Below the pieces are notes generated by a model. The model was not told the origin of the DNA. It saw nothing but the letters and a program-made list of their open reading frames with translations, and made no database searches. A stretch of 64,000 nt of DNA from an uncultured Solobacterium sp. (GTDB lineage: Bacteria > Bacillota_I > Bacilli_A > Erysipelotrichales > Erysipelotrichaceae). Positions 45,118 through 53,934 of this stretch are shown one piece after another. The number at the start of each line of letters is the position of its first letter. The stretch's first letter is position 1. The DNA is taken from NCBI GenBank assembly GCA_900552125.1, contig URYK01000012.1, positions 11,081-75,080 of the forward strand, read 5' to 3'. Both the position numbers and the translations under genes were made by a program.

Positions 45118-46034
45118 AAGCGCAGATTGCGGCTAATGAGCTGCATCCCTGCTGTATGAAAGCAGAACTTACTGCTGTATTGCAAATGTGTTCTACTCTG
45201 AATTTTACCTCAGAAGGAATGCATCTAACAGTAAAAACAGAGAATGCGAATACTGCGAAACGTGTGTTTCGCTATTTAAAAGAATTGTATCAGGTTGAGA
45301 CGCAATTATCTGTAATAAAAAAAATGAAGCTTAAAAAGAATAATATTTATGTTATTCGTGTAAAAAATAAGGCTATGGAAATCCTCAAGGATTTAGAAAT
45401 TATGACGGATAAGGGATTACAGAATCATCCTTCCAGCAAGATGGTTCGGAAAGAATGCTGTGCAAGAGCTTATTTAGCAGGAGCTTTTCTAGCAGGAGGG
45501 TCTGTAAATTCACCTAACAAATCAAATTATCACTTAGAAATCAGCACACAAAATCAGGATCTGGCAAAATTTATTTGTAAATTGATGCTGCGATTTCATT
45601 TGCCTGCTAAACAAATCAAAAGAAGAAATCAAGAGGTTGTGTATTTAAAAGCTAGTGATAAGATTAGTGATTTTTTACGTTGTGTAGGTGCAAGTGATGC
45701 GGTCTTTACTTTTGAAGATAGTCGCATACAAAGAGATTTTATGAACTCACTTACAAGATTGGATAATTGTGAATTAGCAAATGAAATGAAAAGTATCACA
45801 GCTGGAAAGAAGCAACTGGAAGATATTCAATGGATTGAAACATATCGCAGTTTAGATACTCTGCCTGAAAAGCTTCAGCATGCAGCCTTTGCTCGTAAAG
45901 AACTGCCAGAGGCAAGCTTGAATGAATTATGCGATTATTGTGCAGAAGTATATGACGAAACAATCTCAAAATCAGGTATGAAACATCGACTAGCGAAGAT
46001 TCGAGAATTAGCTGAACAATATCGAAAAGAATAA
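45096..46034 (+). CDS. whiA: DNA-binding protein WhiA
   Basis: 312 residues. N-terminal LAGLIDADG-like fold (ARAYLAGAFLAGGSVNSPN, YHLEI) and a C-terminal helix-turn-helix (LNELCDYCAEVYDETISKSG, then MKHRLAKIRELA). In Firmicutes it affects cell division and nucleoid segregation. AAGGATG precedes the ATG, which lies inside yvcK (22-base overlap), so the two are coupled. Confidence 0.95.
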   Translation: MSFTTEVKAQIAANELHPCCMKAELTAVLQMCSTLNFTSEGMHLTVKTENANTAKRVFRYLKELYQVETQLSVIKKMKLKKNNIYVIRVKNKAMEILKDLEIMTDKGLQNHPSSKMVRKECCARAYLAGAFLAGGSVNSPNKSNYHLEISTQNQDLAKFICKLMLRFHLPAKQIKRRNQEVVYLKASDKISDFLRCVGASDAVFTFEDSRIQRDFMNSLTRLDNCELANEMKSITAGKKQLEDIQWIETYRSLDTLPEKLQHAAFARKELPEASLNELCDYCAEVYDETISKSGMKHRLAKIRELAEQYRKE

Positions 46035-46071
46035 AAATAGAAATTATGCGCAGACTATAGAGGGTGATGTC

Positions 46072-46599
46072 ATGAGATATCAAATACTATATGTGTTTGC
46101 GCTTTTTCCTTTTTTACATACAACAAGCTATCCAGCAGAGTTAATAAAATGTTCACAGAATCAGATACTACTTTCCAACAATTCAGATGAAATAGAAGTA
46201 TCGTTATTTAATACGAAAATAATAGATGATGATGGCTGGAAGAAAGCCTGTTCTTTATTAGAAGATGCGACTTCTATTCGTTTTGAGATTGATCCTTCCA
46301 GTAAAATTGAAGAACCGATTCCTGTATATTTATTTGTAAATGATACTTTGGTTCAGGAAGAATTGATGAAATTAGAATATGCATATCCGATGATACGAAA
46401 TCCGGAATATACCTATGAGAAGCAGCTGGAGGAAGCATATGATTCTACTAAAACTATTGCGAGTGCAGCAGTAGAGCAGACTGAACATTCTTCTGCTATG
46501 GTTGCCCCTTTATATGTTTTAGGTATAGCTATATTATGGATACTAATGGTTTTTCGATTTGTATGGAAAAGAAAAAGCAAGAAACATGAGAATACTTAA
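46072..46599 (+). CDS. Membrane protein with a degenerate staphylococcal-nuclease-like domain
   Basis: 175 residues. A short hydrophobic N-terminus (YQILYVFALFPFLHT) may be a signal peptide, and one membrane segment (about 143-162) precedes a basic tail. The middle part, IRFEIDPSS, PVYLFVNDTLVQEELMKLEYAYP and the following helix with LEEAYDSTKTIAS, has the order of the second half of SNase domains. The catalytic Arg/Glu motifs of SNase are not seen, so nuclease activity is doubtful. It sits 37 bases after whiA with GAGGGTGATG before the ATG. Function unknown. Confidence 0.6.
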   Translation: MRYQILYVFALFPFLHTTSYPAELIKCSQNQILLSNNSDEIEVSLFNTKIIDDDGWKKACSLLEDATSIRFEIDPSSKIEEPIPVYLFVNDTLVQEELMKLEYAYPMIRNPEYTYEKQLEEAYDSTKTIASAAVEQTEHSSAMVAPLYVLGIAILWILMVFRFVWKRKSKKHENT

Positions 46600-46616
46600 G
46601 ATTTTGTGTATTTTCA

Positions 46617-46645
46617 TTCACACAAGCGATGTTTTATATTATAAT
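46617..46645 (+). promoter_or_regulatory. Promoter of the 85-residue membrane protein gene
   Basis: TTCACA (46617-46622), 17 bases, TATAAT (46640-46645). The start near 46652 leaves a short leader of about 20 bases. Confidence 0.6.
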
Positions 46646-46671
46646 GAAAGCAGAAAGCGAGGAAAACGTAT

Positions 46672-46929
46672 ATGGATGTAATCATATATTTACTTATTGT
46701 CTGCCTTATTATATATATTGTATTAACTTTATTGCCAATCATTCTTCCTATTGTGGCTATCCTTTTAATTGCGTTAACTATTTTTGGATGGTACATGAAA
46801 CATAAAATTCAAAAACAAGTAGATGAAGCGCAAAAAGCATGGGAAGATGATACATATTATCGTCAGGAATCAAATAGCTCTTCTGATGATATTATTGATG
46901 TAGAATTTACAGAGCGTGAAGACGATTAG
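46672..46929 (+). CDS. Small membrane protein of unknown function
   Basis: 85 residues. Almost continuous hydrophobic region from 4 to 42 (two membrane segments, including LTLLPIILPIVAILLIALTI), then a basic-acidic helix (KIQKQVDEAQKAWEDD) and an acidic tail (DDIIDVEFTEREDD). I do not recognise the family. Own promoter just upstream. The GNAT gene begins 3 bases after its stop, so they share a transcript. Confidence 0.65.
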   Translation: MDVIIYLLIVCLIIYIVLTLLPIILPIVAILLIALTIFGWYMKHKIQKQVDEAQKAWEDDTYYRQESNSSSDDIIDVEFTEREDD

Positions 46930-46932
46930 TCT

Positions 46933-47847
46933 ATGTTGAGAGATGCAGGTAAAGAGAATAAGGCAGATGTATATGAATTATGGAAACAGTCTTATGCAAA
47001 TCAGAGTCGTAATGATTTGAATTTTTACTTTAAATATGTATATGATCACGGACGTTGTATCGTAATAGAAGAAAACCAGCGTATTATATCCAGCCTTCAA
47101 ATCAATGAACATGTGCTTAGTCTTAAGGATAAGCAATTAAAAATCAGTTATATTTATGGAGTTGCGACACATCCGGATTATCGTAGAAATGGCTATATGC
47201 GAAAACTGATGGAATCTGCTTTAGATGAAGTAAGTCATAATCATCTGATTACGTTTATATATGGTTTTTATCCTAAATTATATAAACAATTTGGTTTTGA
47301 GACAGTTTATGAGAGAAAAGTCTATGCGATACCTAGAGAGTATTTAAATAAAGTATCTCAAAGCCATATAACATATGATGCGGATCCGATGGAATTGTTG
47401 CAGGTATACCAGCAATATACAAGTCATTTTGATGGATATTATGTACGTAATAACGAGTATTATAAAACTTTATTAAATGAACTAATGATGAGTCAGAAGC
47501 AGTTAATTGTCTATCGAAATAATAAACAGGAAGTATGTGGATACTTAATCTATAGTAAGAGAAAACATGAAATCTATGTGGAAGAAGCTATATATTTAGA
47601 ATCTGTTGTTTTGTTAAGAATGCTGAAATCAGCTATTCAAGATGAAGATGAGATTTATGTAGAAGTATCACAAAGTGAGAAACTGGAAAAAATATTTCCA
47701 TTAGTAATTCCAAAGAAGCAGCCGTTTATCATGGCACGAGTAAATAACATAGATCTGTTTAACAAATTATTTAATACAAATGTAAAAACAACAACAGAAG
47801 CTTTTGATTCTGTACAGCGTCCATTGTGGATTCATGAAACATACTAA
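46933..47847 (+). CDS. GNAT family N-acetyltransferase (Eis-like)
   Basis: 304 residues. The N-terminal GNAT domain has VATHPDYRRNGYMRKLM, the acetyl-CoA pyrophosphate loop, then IYGFYPKLYKQFGFE. A second, weaker GNAT-like region fills the rest, as in Eis-type proteins. Eis relatives acetylate amines including aminoglycosides, but substrate cannot be assigned. The ATG is 3 bases after the previous stop and lacks a strong ribosome site, so it is probably coupled. Confidence 0.78.
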   Translation: MLRDAGKENKADVYELWKQSYANQSRNDLNFYFKYVYDHGRCIVIEENQRIISSLQINEHVLSLKDKQLKISYIYGVATHPDYRRNGYMRKLMESALDEVSHNHLITFIYGFYPKLYKQFGFETVYERKVYAIPREYLNKVSQSHITYDADPMELLQVYQQYTSHFDGYYVRNNEYYKTLLNELMMSQKQLIVYRNNKQEVCGYLIYSKRKHEIYVEEAIYLESVVLLRMLKSAIQDEDEIYVEVSQSEKLEKIFPLVIPKKQPFIMARVNNIDLFNKLFNTNVKTTTEAFDSVQRPLWIHETY

Positions 47848-47852
47848 TAATG

Positions 47853-47884
47853 AAACTGGGAGAGAAATTTCCTGGTTTTTTTAT
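47853..47884 (+). terminator. Terminator of the GNAT gene
   Basis: AAACTGGGA (47853-47861) pairs with TCCTGGTTT (47870-47878) including two G-T pairs, then a T run. Confidence 0.7.
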
Positions 47885-47916
47885 TCAGTCGCTATAAACT
47901 AATGTAGCTATTTTTG

Positions 47917-47925
47917 TGGTATAAT
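47917..47925 (+). promoter_or_regulatory. Extended -10 promoter of the HAD-PDF-MerR run
   Basis: TGGTATAAT with TG at 47917-47918 and TATAAT at 47920-47925, 23 bases before the ATG at 47949. AGGAGG lies between. Confidence 0.55.
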
Positions 47926-47948
47926 AGTTAAAAATATCAGGAGGCAGT

Positions 47949-48809
47949 ATGGAATATAAAATAATCGTATGTGATTTAGACAATACATTAGTAGACAGCA
48001 AGAAAAGATTATCCAAGGAAACTATAGATTACATGATAGAACTTCAAGAGAAAGGTTATTTAGTAATCTTAGCAAGTGGAAGATATATAAAAGAAATAGA
48101 ACCAGTAAAACAGGCATTACAGATTGAAGAACATAAAGGTATTATTATCGCTTGTAATGGGTTTGAGGTATATGATTATAAAGATAATAGTTATCATTCT
48201 TTCTCTAAGATTAATCAGCAGGAGGCTAATGCTTTAATTGCTTTGGCAAAAGAAAAGGAATGCAGTACGTATTTATATAAGGATGATCATTATTATTTCA
48301 TTCCTACTAAAACTTTTTATCGCTTGATGAAGGTAGGGGAAAAAACATTTCCATTAGCATCTCATCTGCATCCAAAGATTAGTCATGGAATTACGCGTTA
48401 TAGAGAAATGGAGCTTTTAGAAGAGCTAACGTTTGATTGTGATTTCCAAAAGTTATGTTTTCTTTCTTATAAACCATCTAATATTGTAAGTTTACAGAAT
48501 GCAGTAAAGAATCGCTATAAAGATACATATCATTTCTTTTATGAGAATAAATTTATTACTGAGATATCTAAGAGCGATGTAAGCAAGATGCATGCAGTAC
48601 AATATGTTTTAAATAAATATGGGTATACTATGAAGGATGTCATTGCTTTTGGAGATAATGGAAATGATAGCTTACTGCTCGAAGCGGCAGGACGTGGGGT
48701 TACGATGAGAAATGCTAGTAAATATATAAAGAAAAAGGCTCGTTATATTACTGATAAGACCTGTGATGAAAATGGTGTTATCGAATATTTAAAGTCATTG
48801 AATATGTAG
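47949..48809 (+). CDS. Cof-type HAD hydrolase
   Basis: 286 residues. Motif I CDLDNTLVDS (Asp nucleophile), motif II LASGR, and motif IV FGDNGNDSLLLEAAG with the following VTMRNA, typical of Cof/YwpJ sugar-phosphate phosphatases of the cytosol. Substrate unknown. AGGAGG precedes the ATG. First of three closely spaced genes (HAD, deformylase-like, MerR). Confidence 0.9.
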   Translation: MEYKIIVCDLDNTLVDSKKRLSKETIDYMIELQEKGYLVILASGRYIKEIEPVKQALQIEEHKGIIIACNGFEVYDYKDNSYHSFSKINQQEANALIALAKEKECSTYLYKDDHYYFIPTKTFYRLMKVGEKTFPLASHLHPKISHGITRYREMELLEELTFDCDFQKLCFLSYKPSNIVSLQNAVKNRYKDTYHFFYENKFITEISKSDVSKMHAVQYVLNKYGYTMKDVIAFGDNGNDSLLLEAAGRGVTMRNASKYIKKKARYITDKTCDENGVIEYLKSLNM

Positions 48810-48818
48810 GAGGTTTCT

Positions 48819-49232
48819 ATGGTAAAGGATATTGTAAAAGATCGCTTTTTATTATCTGTGAAAGCTACTGAAGCTACAAAAGATGATTTGTATATAGTAG
48901 ATGATCTGCTGGATACTATAAAGTTATATAAAGGTTATTGCATAGGTATGGCTGCAAATATGATTGGAAAACCTAAAAGAATCATGGTAATGGAAGATCA
49001 AGGGAAATATTATGTTTTAATTAATCCTGAAATAATAAAAGCCAGTGGTAATCGCTATAAAGCAACAGAGGGCTGTTTATCTCTTGATGGTTCAAGAGAG
49101 ACATATCGTTATCCAAAAATCAAAGTAACATATCTGGATGAACACTGGAAAAAGAAAATTAAGACATTTGAAGGTTTTGCGGCACAGACTATTCAACATG
49201 AAATGGATCATTTTGAAGGCATTTTAATTTAA
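48819..49232 (+). CDS. Peptide deformylase-like protein with altered motif 1
   Basis: 137 residues, shorter than housekeeping Def. Motif 2 EGCLS (Cys86) and motif 3 QHEMDH (His127, Glu128, His131) keep all metal ligands. Motif 1 reads GMAAN where classical enzymes have GxGLAAxQ, so Asn47 stands for the oxyanion glutamine. Activity on formyl-Met peptides is possible but not certain. AGGAGG upstream. The main def gene is not in the window. Confidence 0.8.
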   Translation: MVKDIVKDRFLLSVKATEATKDDLYIVDDLLDTIKLYKGYCIGMAANMIGKPKRIMVMEDQGKYYVLINPEIIKASGNRYKATEGCLSLDGSRETYRYPKIKVTYLDEHWKKKIKTFEGFAAQTIQHEMDHFEGILI

Positions 49233-49245
49233 AGGAGGCTCTTTG

Positions 49246-50079
49246 TTGAAGACATATAAAATAGGTGAAATTGCGAAATTATTAGGTATCAGTACGGAAA
49301 CGATTCGAAACTATGAAAAAAAAGGTATTATTCGTCCTTATAAAGAGGAAGATTCGAATTATCGATATTTTGATATAATTCAGATCAATCATTTATTAAA
49401 TCTTCAGAAGTATCAGAAATATGGATATCATCTACAGGATATTAAAGATATATTAAATGACTATACCATGCATGATGTATATAAATCATTAATGGAACAG
49501 GAACAGGTTTTAATGAATGAAGCATTTTATCTAAATTTGAAAATAAATAGTGTTCATACGACAATGTCTTGTATGGTAGATGCACAGTATGCAAAGGAGG
49601 GATGTTTTCTTGGAACACGTCCTGCCTTGTATCGATTAAGCTATCAAAGAAATCATGAACTGATTCGTGATCAGGAAGTACAAAAAGAATTGGTTAAGTG
49701 GCTGAAATATGCGGATTTACCATTTATGTCTGCTTCTACACCACTTGACGTAGTGATGAGTGAAGAGAAAGATTTTGATTTTGGTTTTTGTTTAGACAAA
49801 AAAACAGCAGAATTTCTAGGCATTCATGAAAGCAATATTGTTACTTATTATGAAAGCTGTCCGGCTATTGTTTTCTATTATGAAGCTAGTGAGAAAGAAA
49901 ATATGGATAAAATCAAGCAGATGGTTTTGAATTTTGCGAAGGAAAACAATCTGGAAATCTGTGGTGAAAGTGTTTCTCGTGTTATTTTTGCTCGTTGGAT
50001 CGATCAAAACGATTATCTGATTTCGCATTTAGTATGGATACCTTATCGAAAAATAGAAGAAAAACAAGCAGAACTCTAA
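49246..50079 (+). CDS. MerR family regulator with GyrI-like effector domain
   Basis: 277 residues from a TTG start at 49246, 7 bases after AAAGGAGG (another TTG at 49243 is possible). N-terminal winged helix YKIGEIAKLLGISTETIRNYEKKGII, then a coiled linker (about 75-110), then a ~150-residue C-terminal domain like BmrR/GyrI ligand domains (ESCPAIVFYYEA, ending ISHLVWIPYRK). Such proteins turn on export genes on binding a ligand. The MFS gene immediately downstream, with a MerR-type promoter at 50200, is the probable target. Confidence 0.82.
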   Translation: MKTYKIGEIAKLLGISTETIRNYEKKGIIRPYKEEDSNYRYFDIIQINHLLNLQKYQKYGYHLQDIKDILNDYTMHDVYKSLMEQEQVLMNEAFYLNLKINSVHTTMSCMVDAQYAKEGCFLGTRPALYRLSYQRNHELIRDQEVQKELVKWLKYADLPFMSASTPLDVVMSEEKDFDFGFCLDKKTAEFLGIHESNIVTYYESCPAIVFYYEASEKENMDKIKQMVLNFAKENNLEICGESVSRVIFARWIDQNDYLISHLVWIPYRKIEEKQAEL

Positions 50080-50102
50080 AGGGGGTTGCTGCTTTTTTTT
50101 TT
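50067..50102 (+). terminator. Terminator overlapping the merR stop codon
   Basis: AGCAGAAC (50067-50074) pairs with GTT-G-CTGCT (50085-50093, one bulge), followed by ten T bases. The stem's left arm is coding, ending just before the stop codon. Confidence 0.75.
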
Positions 50103-50199
50103 ATAGTTATTGCCTAAAGTATAAAAAAACTTCAATAAAATATAAATATATGTGACCTTTATGTGATAAATTGAAGCAAAAAAAATAAAAACATTTATG

Positions 50200-50230
50200 T
50201 TGACCCTAAACTAAATTGAAGGTGTAACAT
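50200..50230 (+). promoter_or_regulatory. MerR-type promoter with 19-base spacer
   Basis: TTGACC (50200-50205) and TAACAT (50225-50230) are 19 bases apart, the overlong spacing typical of MerR-activated promoters. ACC and GGT at the spacer edges give a weak dyad. It lies between the merR gene and the MFS gene, with about 120 bases of leader. A short stem with eight T bases (50250-50271) may act as an attenuator. Confidence 0.55.
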
Positions 50231-50358
50231 ATCATGCGGACAGATTGAGAAGGTAAAAGATTCTTTTTTTTGTGACAATTTAATATTTAAGTTAAATGTT
50301 ATAAAAGTGAGAATTTTTGTGTTTCATCTATCCATGAAAATATAATGGAGGTTTTTAT

Positions 50359-51546
50359 ATGAAATTGACAAAGAAACAATGGATCGTGTTCGGTGTCGTA
50401 TTCCTAATCGGAATTTTCGCAAACTTAGACAAGAGCATGATCGGATTTACAGCTGATAAATTAATCAGTACAGGAGAATTTACAAAAGCAGAAATTGGAA
50501 ATCTGACTTCTGTATTCTATGTAAGCTTTATTTTAGTTACATTACCTGGAGGATGGTTTGTTGACCGTTTTGGGTATAAAAAATTCGTTGTTGCATCTCT
50601 TACGATACTTACTGTATTCTCTTTCTTATTTGGAACTGTAAGTAGCTTATTCATGATTTTATTCTTACGCTTTATGGTTGGATTTGGTCAAGCAGGTTAT
50701 ACAAATGGTTCACCAAAAATCATTAGTGAAAACTTTGAAGCTGATCAATGTGCAAAAATTCAGTCAATCGTTATTGCGACAGCTGGCATTGGTGGAATCT
50801 TAGCAAGTACAGTTGGTTCAAGTTTAATCAATTCTAACTGGCATAGTGCTTATTGGATGTTAGGTACAGGATATTTAGTAGTATTGATTCTATCAATCAT
50901 CTTCTTGAAAGAAAACAAGAAAGCTCCTGTTGAAACTGCTGAAGCTGCACAGCCGGTAGAAAAAGTAGGATTCTTCGATGCTTGGAAAAATAAAAATACA
51001 TTATTATTAGCAATCTCTGTATTATTCAGTAACCTTGTTGGTGTTGCGTTAATGTTCTGGCTGCCAAATGTTTTCCACAGCAATTTCCACGTAGAAAATT
51101 TAAGTACAGTTATGGTAGGATTCTATATCGTTATGACAATTTCTATGGCATCTAGTGGTTCTATTATCACAAAATACTTCAAAGGAAAAGAATTGGCATT
51201 TATTTTCTGGACATCTATTTTAACAGCTATCTGTTTAGTAGTATTCATCATGGCTCCATCATTTGGAATTGCGGTTGCGGCTTTATATGTTGGTATCTTT
51301 ATGATGATGATTGCATTCTCAGGCTTACTTGCTGTTCCATATCAGCTGATTCCTAGAAAAATCATTGGTTCTGCATATGCAGTATTAAATATTGGTGCTT
51401 TTGTTGGTGGGATCATTTCACCAAAATTAGTTAGTGCTTTCGTATCTGGTGATAGCTACTTAGGTGCTTTCATTGCGATGGCAGTATGTATGGTTATTTC
51501 TGGTTTATTTGCTCTAGCAGTTAAAAAACCAGCAGATAATCAGTAA
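50359..51546 (+). CDS. MFS transporter
   Basis: 395 residues, twelve predicted membrane segments with a central loop near 190-210 (KKAPVETAEAAQPVEK). The loop 2-3 motif GGWFVDRFGYKK is the MFS signature. Overall style is near the anion:cation symporter/organic-acid group. Followed after 28 bases by two M20 amidohydrolases, so it may import or export an N-acyl amino acid or peptide that these cleave. AATGGAGG lies before the ATG. Confidence 0.85.
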   Translation: MKLTKKQWIVFGVVFLIGIFANLDKSMIGFTADKLISTGEFTKAEIGNLTSVFYVSFILVTLPGGWFVDRFGYKKFVVASLTILTVFSFLFGTVSSLFMILFLRFMVGFGQAGYTNGSPKIISENFEADQCAKIQSIVIATAGIGGILASTVGSSLINSNWHSAYWMLGTGYLVVLILSIIFLKENKKAPVETAEAAQPVEKVGFFDAWKNKNTLLLAISVLFSNLVGVALMFWLPNVFHSNFHVENLSTVMVGFYIVMTISMASSGSIITKYFKGKELAFIFWTSILTAICLVVFIMAPSFGIAVAALYVGIFMMMIAFSGLLAVPYQLIPRKIIGSAYAVLNIGAFVGGIISPKLVSAFVSGDSYLGAFIAMAVCMVISGLFALAVKKPADNQ

Positions 51547-51574
51547 ATATAAACAAAATTAGGAGATTATGATT

Positions 51575-52738
51575 ATGAAAAGTTGGATCAAAGATATTCC
51601 TGTTGAAGAGATGATTGCCTGGAGACATCATTTTCATCAGCATCCGGAATTATCTTTTAAGGAATATGAAACAGCAAAATTTGTAGAAGAAAAATTACAA
51701 AGTTTTGGTATTGAAACAATTAGACCTACTGAAACAAGTGTATTAGGTACTTTAAAAGGAAATAAAGAAGGTAAAACAATCCTTCTTCGTGCCGATATGG
51801 ACGCTTTACCAATGCAGGAAGAAAGTATTTTACCATTCGCATCTGAAGTAAAAGGTGTAGCTCATACATGTGGACATGATACACATACTGCTATCCTTTT
51901 AGCTACAGCTCAAGTATTAGCTGGTATGAAGGATTCATTAAATGGTACAGTTAAGTTTATTTTCCAGCACGCTGAAGAATTAAATCCAGGTGGCGCAAAA
52001 GAAATTGTAGAAACAGGATTATTAAATGGTGTAGATGCGGTAATCGGATTACACATTATGCCTAATTTAAAAACAGGAAGTATTCATGTAATGCCAGAAG
52101 GTCCAGCTACAACTTCTGCCGATGGATTCTATTTACATATCCAAGGTAAGGGAAGCCATGGTTCTATGCCTCAAAATGGTATTGATCCAATTATTGTCGG
52201 CACACAGATCGTTAATCAGATGCAGACAGTTGTATCACGCTATGTTACTCCCGGTGAATTAGCTGTTGTGTCGGTAGGAGAGTTTAAATCAGGAGATGCA
52301 CCTAATATTATTCCTGATAAAGCATTTATGAGCGCATCTATTCGTACAGTAAATGAAGAAACAAGACAAAAAATCGCAGCACGTATAAAAGAAATTATTG
52401 ATAATACATGTCAAACATATGGTGCTACATATGATTTAGATTATATCTTCTCTTATCCAGCAGTTATCAATGATAAAAATATTTCATCATTAGTTATAGA
52501 TAGCGCAAAAGAAGTATTGGGTGATGATATGGTATTTGAAGCTGCAATCAGCAGTGGAAGTGAAGATTTTGCTTACTATCGCCAGGTTGCACCTATCTGC
52601 TTTATGTGGTTAGGTGGAGGAACTGCAGAAGAAGGATGTGGTTTCGCAAATCACCACCCAAACTTTACAGTAAAAGAAGAAGCCTTTGTGGAAGGTGTTA
52701 AAACAGAAGTACAAACAGTATTAAATTTCTTAAAGTAA
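51575..52738 (+). CDS. M20 amidohydrolase (HipO/AmaA type), copy 1
   Basis: 387 residues from the ATG at 51575, 8 bases after AGGAGA; the ATG at 51569 is too close. Metal motifs are LRADMDALPMQEE, AHTCGHDTHTA, HAEELNPGGAKEI and NHHPNF. Cleaves N-acyl amino acids such as hippurate or acetylated amino acids, as known for the family. It is a close paralogue of the next gene, sharing GSMPQNGIDPI and SVGEFKSGDAPNIIPDKA. Co-transcribed with the MFS gene. Confidence 0.9.
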   Translation: MKSWIKDIPVEEMIAWRHHFHQHPELSFKEYETAKFVEEKLQSFGIETIRPTETSVLGTLKGNKEGKTILLRADMDALPMQEESILPFASEVKGVAHTCGHDTHTAILLATAQVLAGMKDSLNGTVKFIFQHAEELNPGGAKEIVETGLLNGVDAVIGLHIMPNLKTGSIHVMPEGPATTSADGFYLHIQGKGSHGSMPQNGIDPIIVGTQIVNQMQTVVSRYVTPGELAVVSVGEFKSGDAPNIIPDKAFMSASIRTVNEETRQKIAARIKEIIDNTCQTYGATYDLDYIFSYPAVINDKNISSLVIDSAKEVLGDDMVFEAAISSGSEDFAYYRQVAPICFMWLGGGTAEEGCGFANHHPNFTVKEEAFVEGVKTEVQTVLNFLK

Positions 52739-52764
52739 AATTTGCACATGAAGGAGGTATGTTT

Positions 52765-53931
52765 ATGAAAGAATGGTTAGCGAATATTCCAGTCAAACAA
52801 ATGATCGAATGGCGTCGTCATATTCATCAGAATCCTGAATTATCATATGAAGAATATAAAACTTCAAATTATGTAGAAGAAATATTAAAAAGTTTTGGAA
52901 AAATTGAAATAGTTAGACCAACTCCTACAAGTGTATTAGCTACTCTAAAAGGTAAGTATGGAGGAAAGACAATTTTACTTCGTGCTGATATGGATGCTTT
53001 ACCTATGCAGGAGGAAAGTGATGAAGACTTTGCATCTGTAGTGAAAAATGTTGCGCATACATGTGGACATGATACACATACTGCAATGTTACTCGCAACA
53101 GCTAAAGTTTTATCTGAAATGCAGGATCAATTGCATGGAACAGTAAAATTTATTTTTCAGCACGCAGAAGAAAAAAATCCAGGCGGAGCTAAGGAAATCA
53201 TTGCGACAGGATTATTAAATGATGTCGATGCAGCTGTTGGTGTGCATATTATTCCTAGATTGAAAAAAGGAAGTATTCATATTCATTTAGATGGAGCAGC
53301 AACTACTGCTGCGGATGGATTCTTCCTAAATATTCAAGGAAAAGGAAGCCATGGATCTATGCCTCAAAATGGAATTGATCCAATTGTTGTTGGGACACAA
53401 ATTGTGAACCAGCTACAAACGATACCATCACGTTTTACAACACCTGGTGAATTGGTTGTTATATCTGTCGGAGAATTTAAATCAGGAGATGCTCCAAATA
53501 TTATTCCTGATAAAGCTTATATGAGTGCATCAGTAAGAACAATTCAGGAAGATACTCGTCATAAAGTAGCAAAACGTATTCACGATATCATAGAGAATGT
53601 ATGCTCAACTTATGGTGCTACCTATGATTTAGATTATATTTATTCATATCCAGCAGTAATCAATGACAAAGCATTAAGTAATTTAGTAATGGATAGTGCT
53701 AAAGAAGTATTAGGTGATGATATGGTATTTGAGGCACCTATTACAAGCGCTAGTGAAGACTTCGCATATTATCGTGAAGTGGCTCCTATCTGCTTTGTAC
53801 AGCTAGGTGGAGGCTCTGTGGAAGATGGATGCGAATTTGCGAACCATCATCCAAAATTTAAAATTCAAGAAGATTCTATGATCAATGGCGTTAAAACAGA
53901 AGTTCAAGCTGTATTGAATTTCCTAAAATAA
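52765..53931 (+). CDS. M20 amidohydrolase (HipO/AmaA type), copy 2
   Basis: 388 residues from the ATG at 52765, 7 bases after AAGGAGG. The same motif set as copy 1: LRADMDALPMQEE, AHTCGHDTHTA, HAEEKNPGGAKEI and NHHPKF. A recent tandem duplication is likely. Differences cluster at the N-terminus and in the VMPEGPATT/HLDGAATT segment near the substrate side, which could change specificity. Confidence 0.9.
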   Translation: MKEWLANIPVKQMIEWRRHIHQNPELSYEEYKTSNYVEEILKSFGKIEIVRPTPTSVLATLKGKYGGKTILLRADMDALPMQEESDEDFASVVKNVAHTCGHDTHTAMLLATAKVLSEMQDQLHGTVKFIFQHAEEKNPGGAKEIIATGLLNDVDAAVGVHIIPRLKKGSIHIHLDGAATTAADGFFLNIQGKGSHGSMPQNGIDPIVVGTQIVNQLQTIPSRFTTPGELVVISVGEFKSGDAPNIIPDKAYMSASVRTIQEDTRHKVAKRIHDIIENVCSTYGATYDLDYIYSYPAVINDKALSNLVMDSAKEVLGDDMVFEAPITSASEDFAYYREVAPICFVQLGGGSVEDGCEFANHHPKFKIQEDSMINGVKTEVQAVLNFLK

Positions 53932-53934
53932 ACT

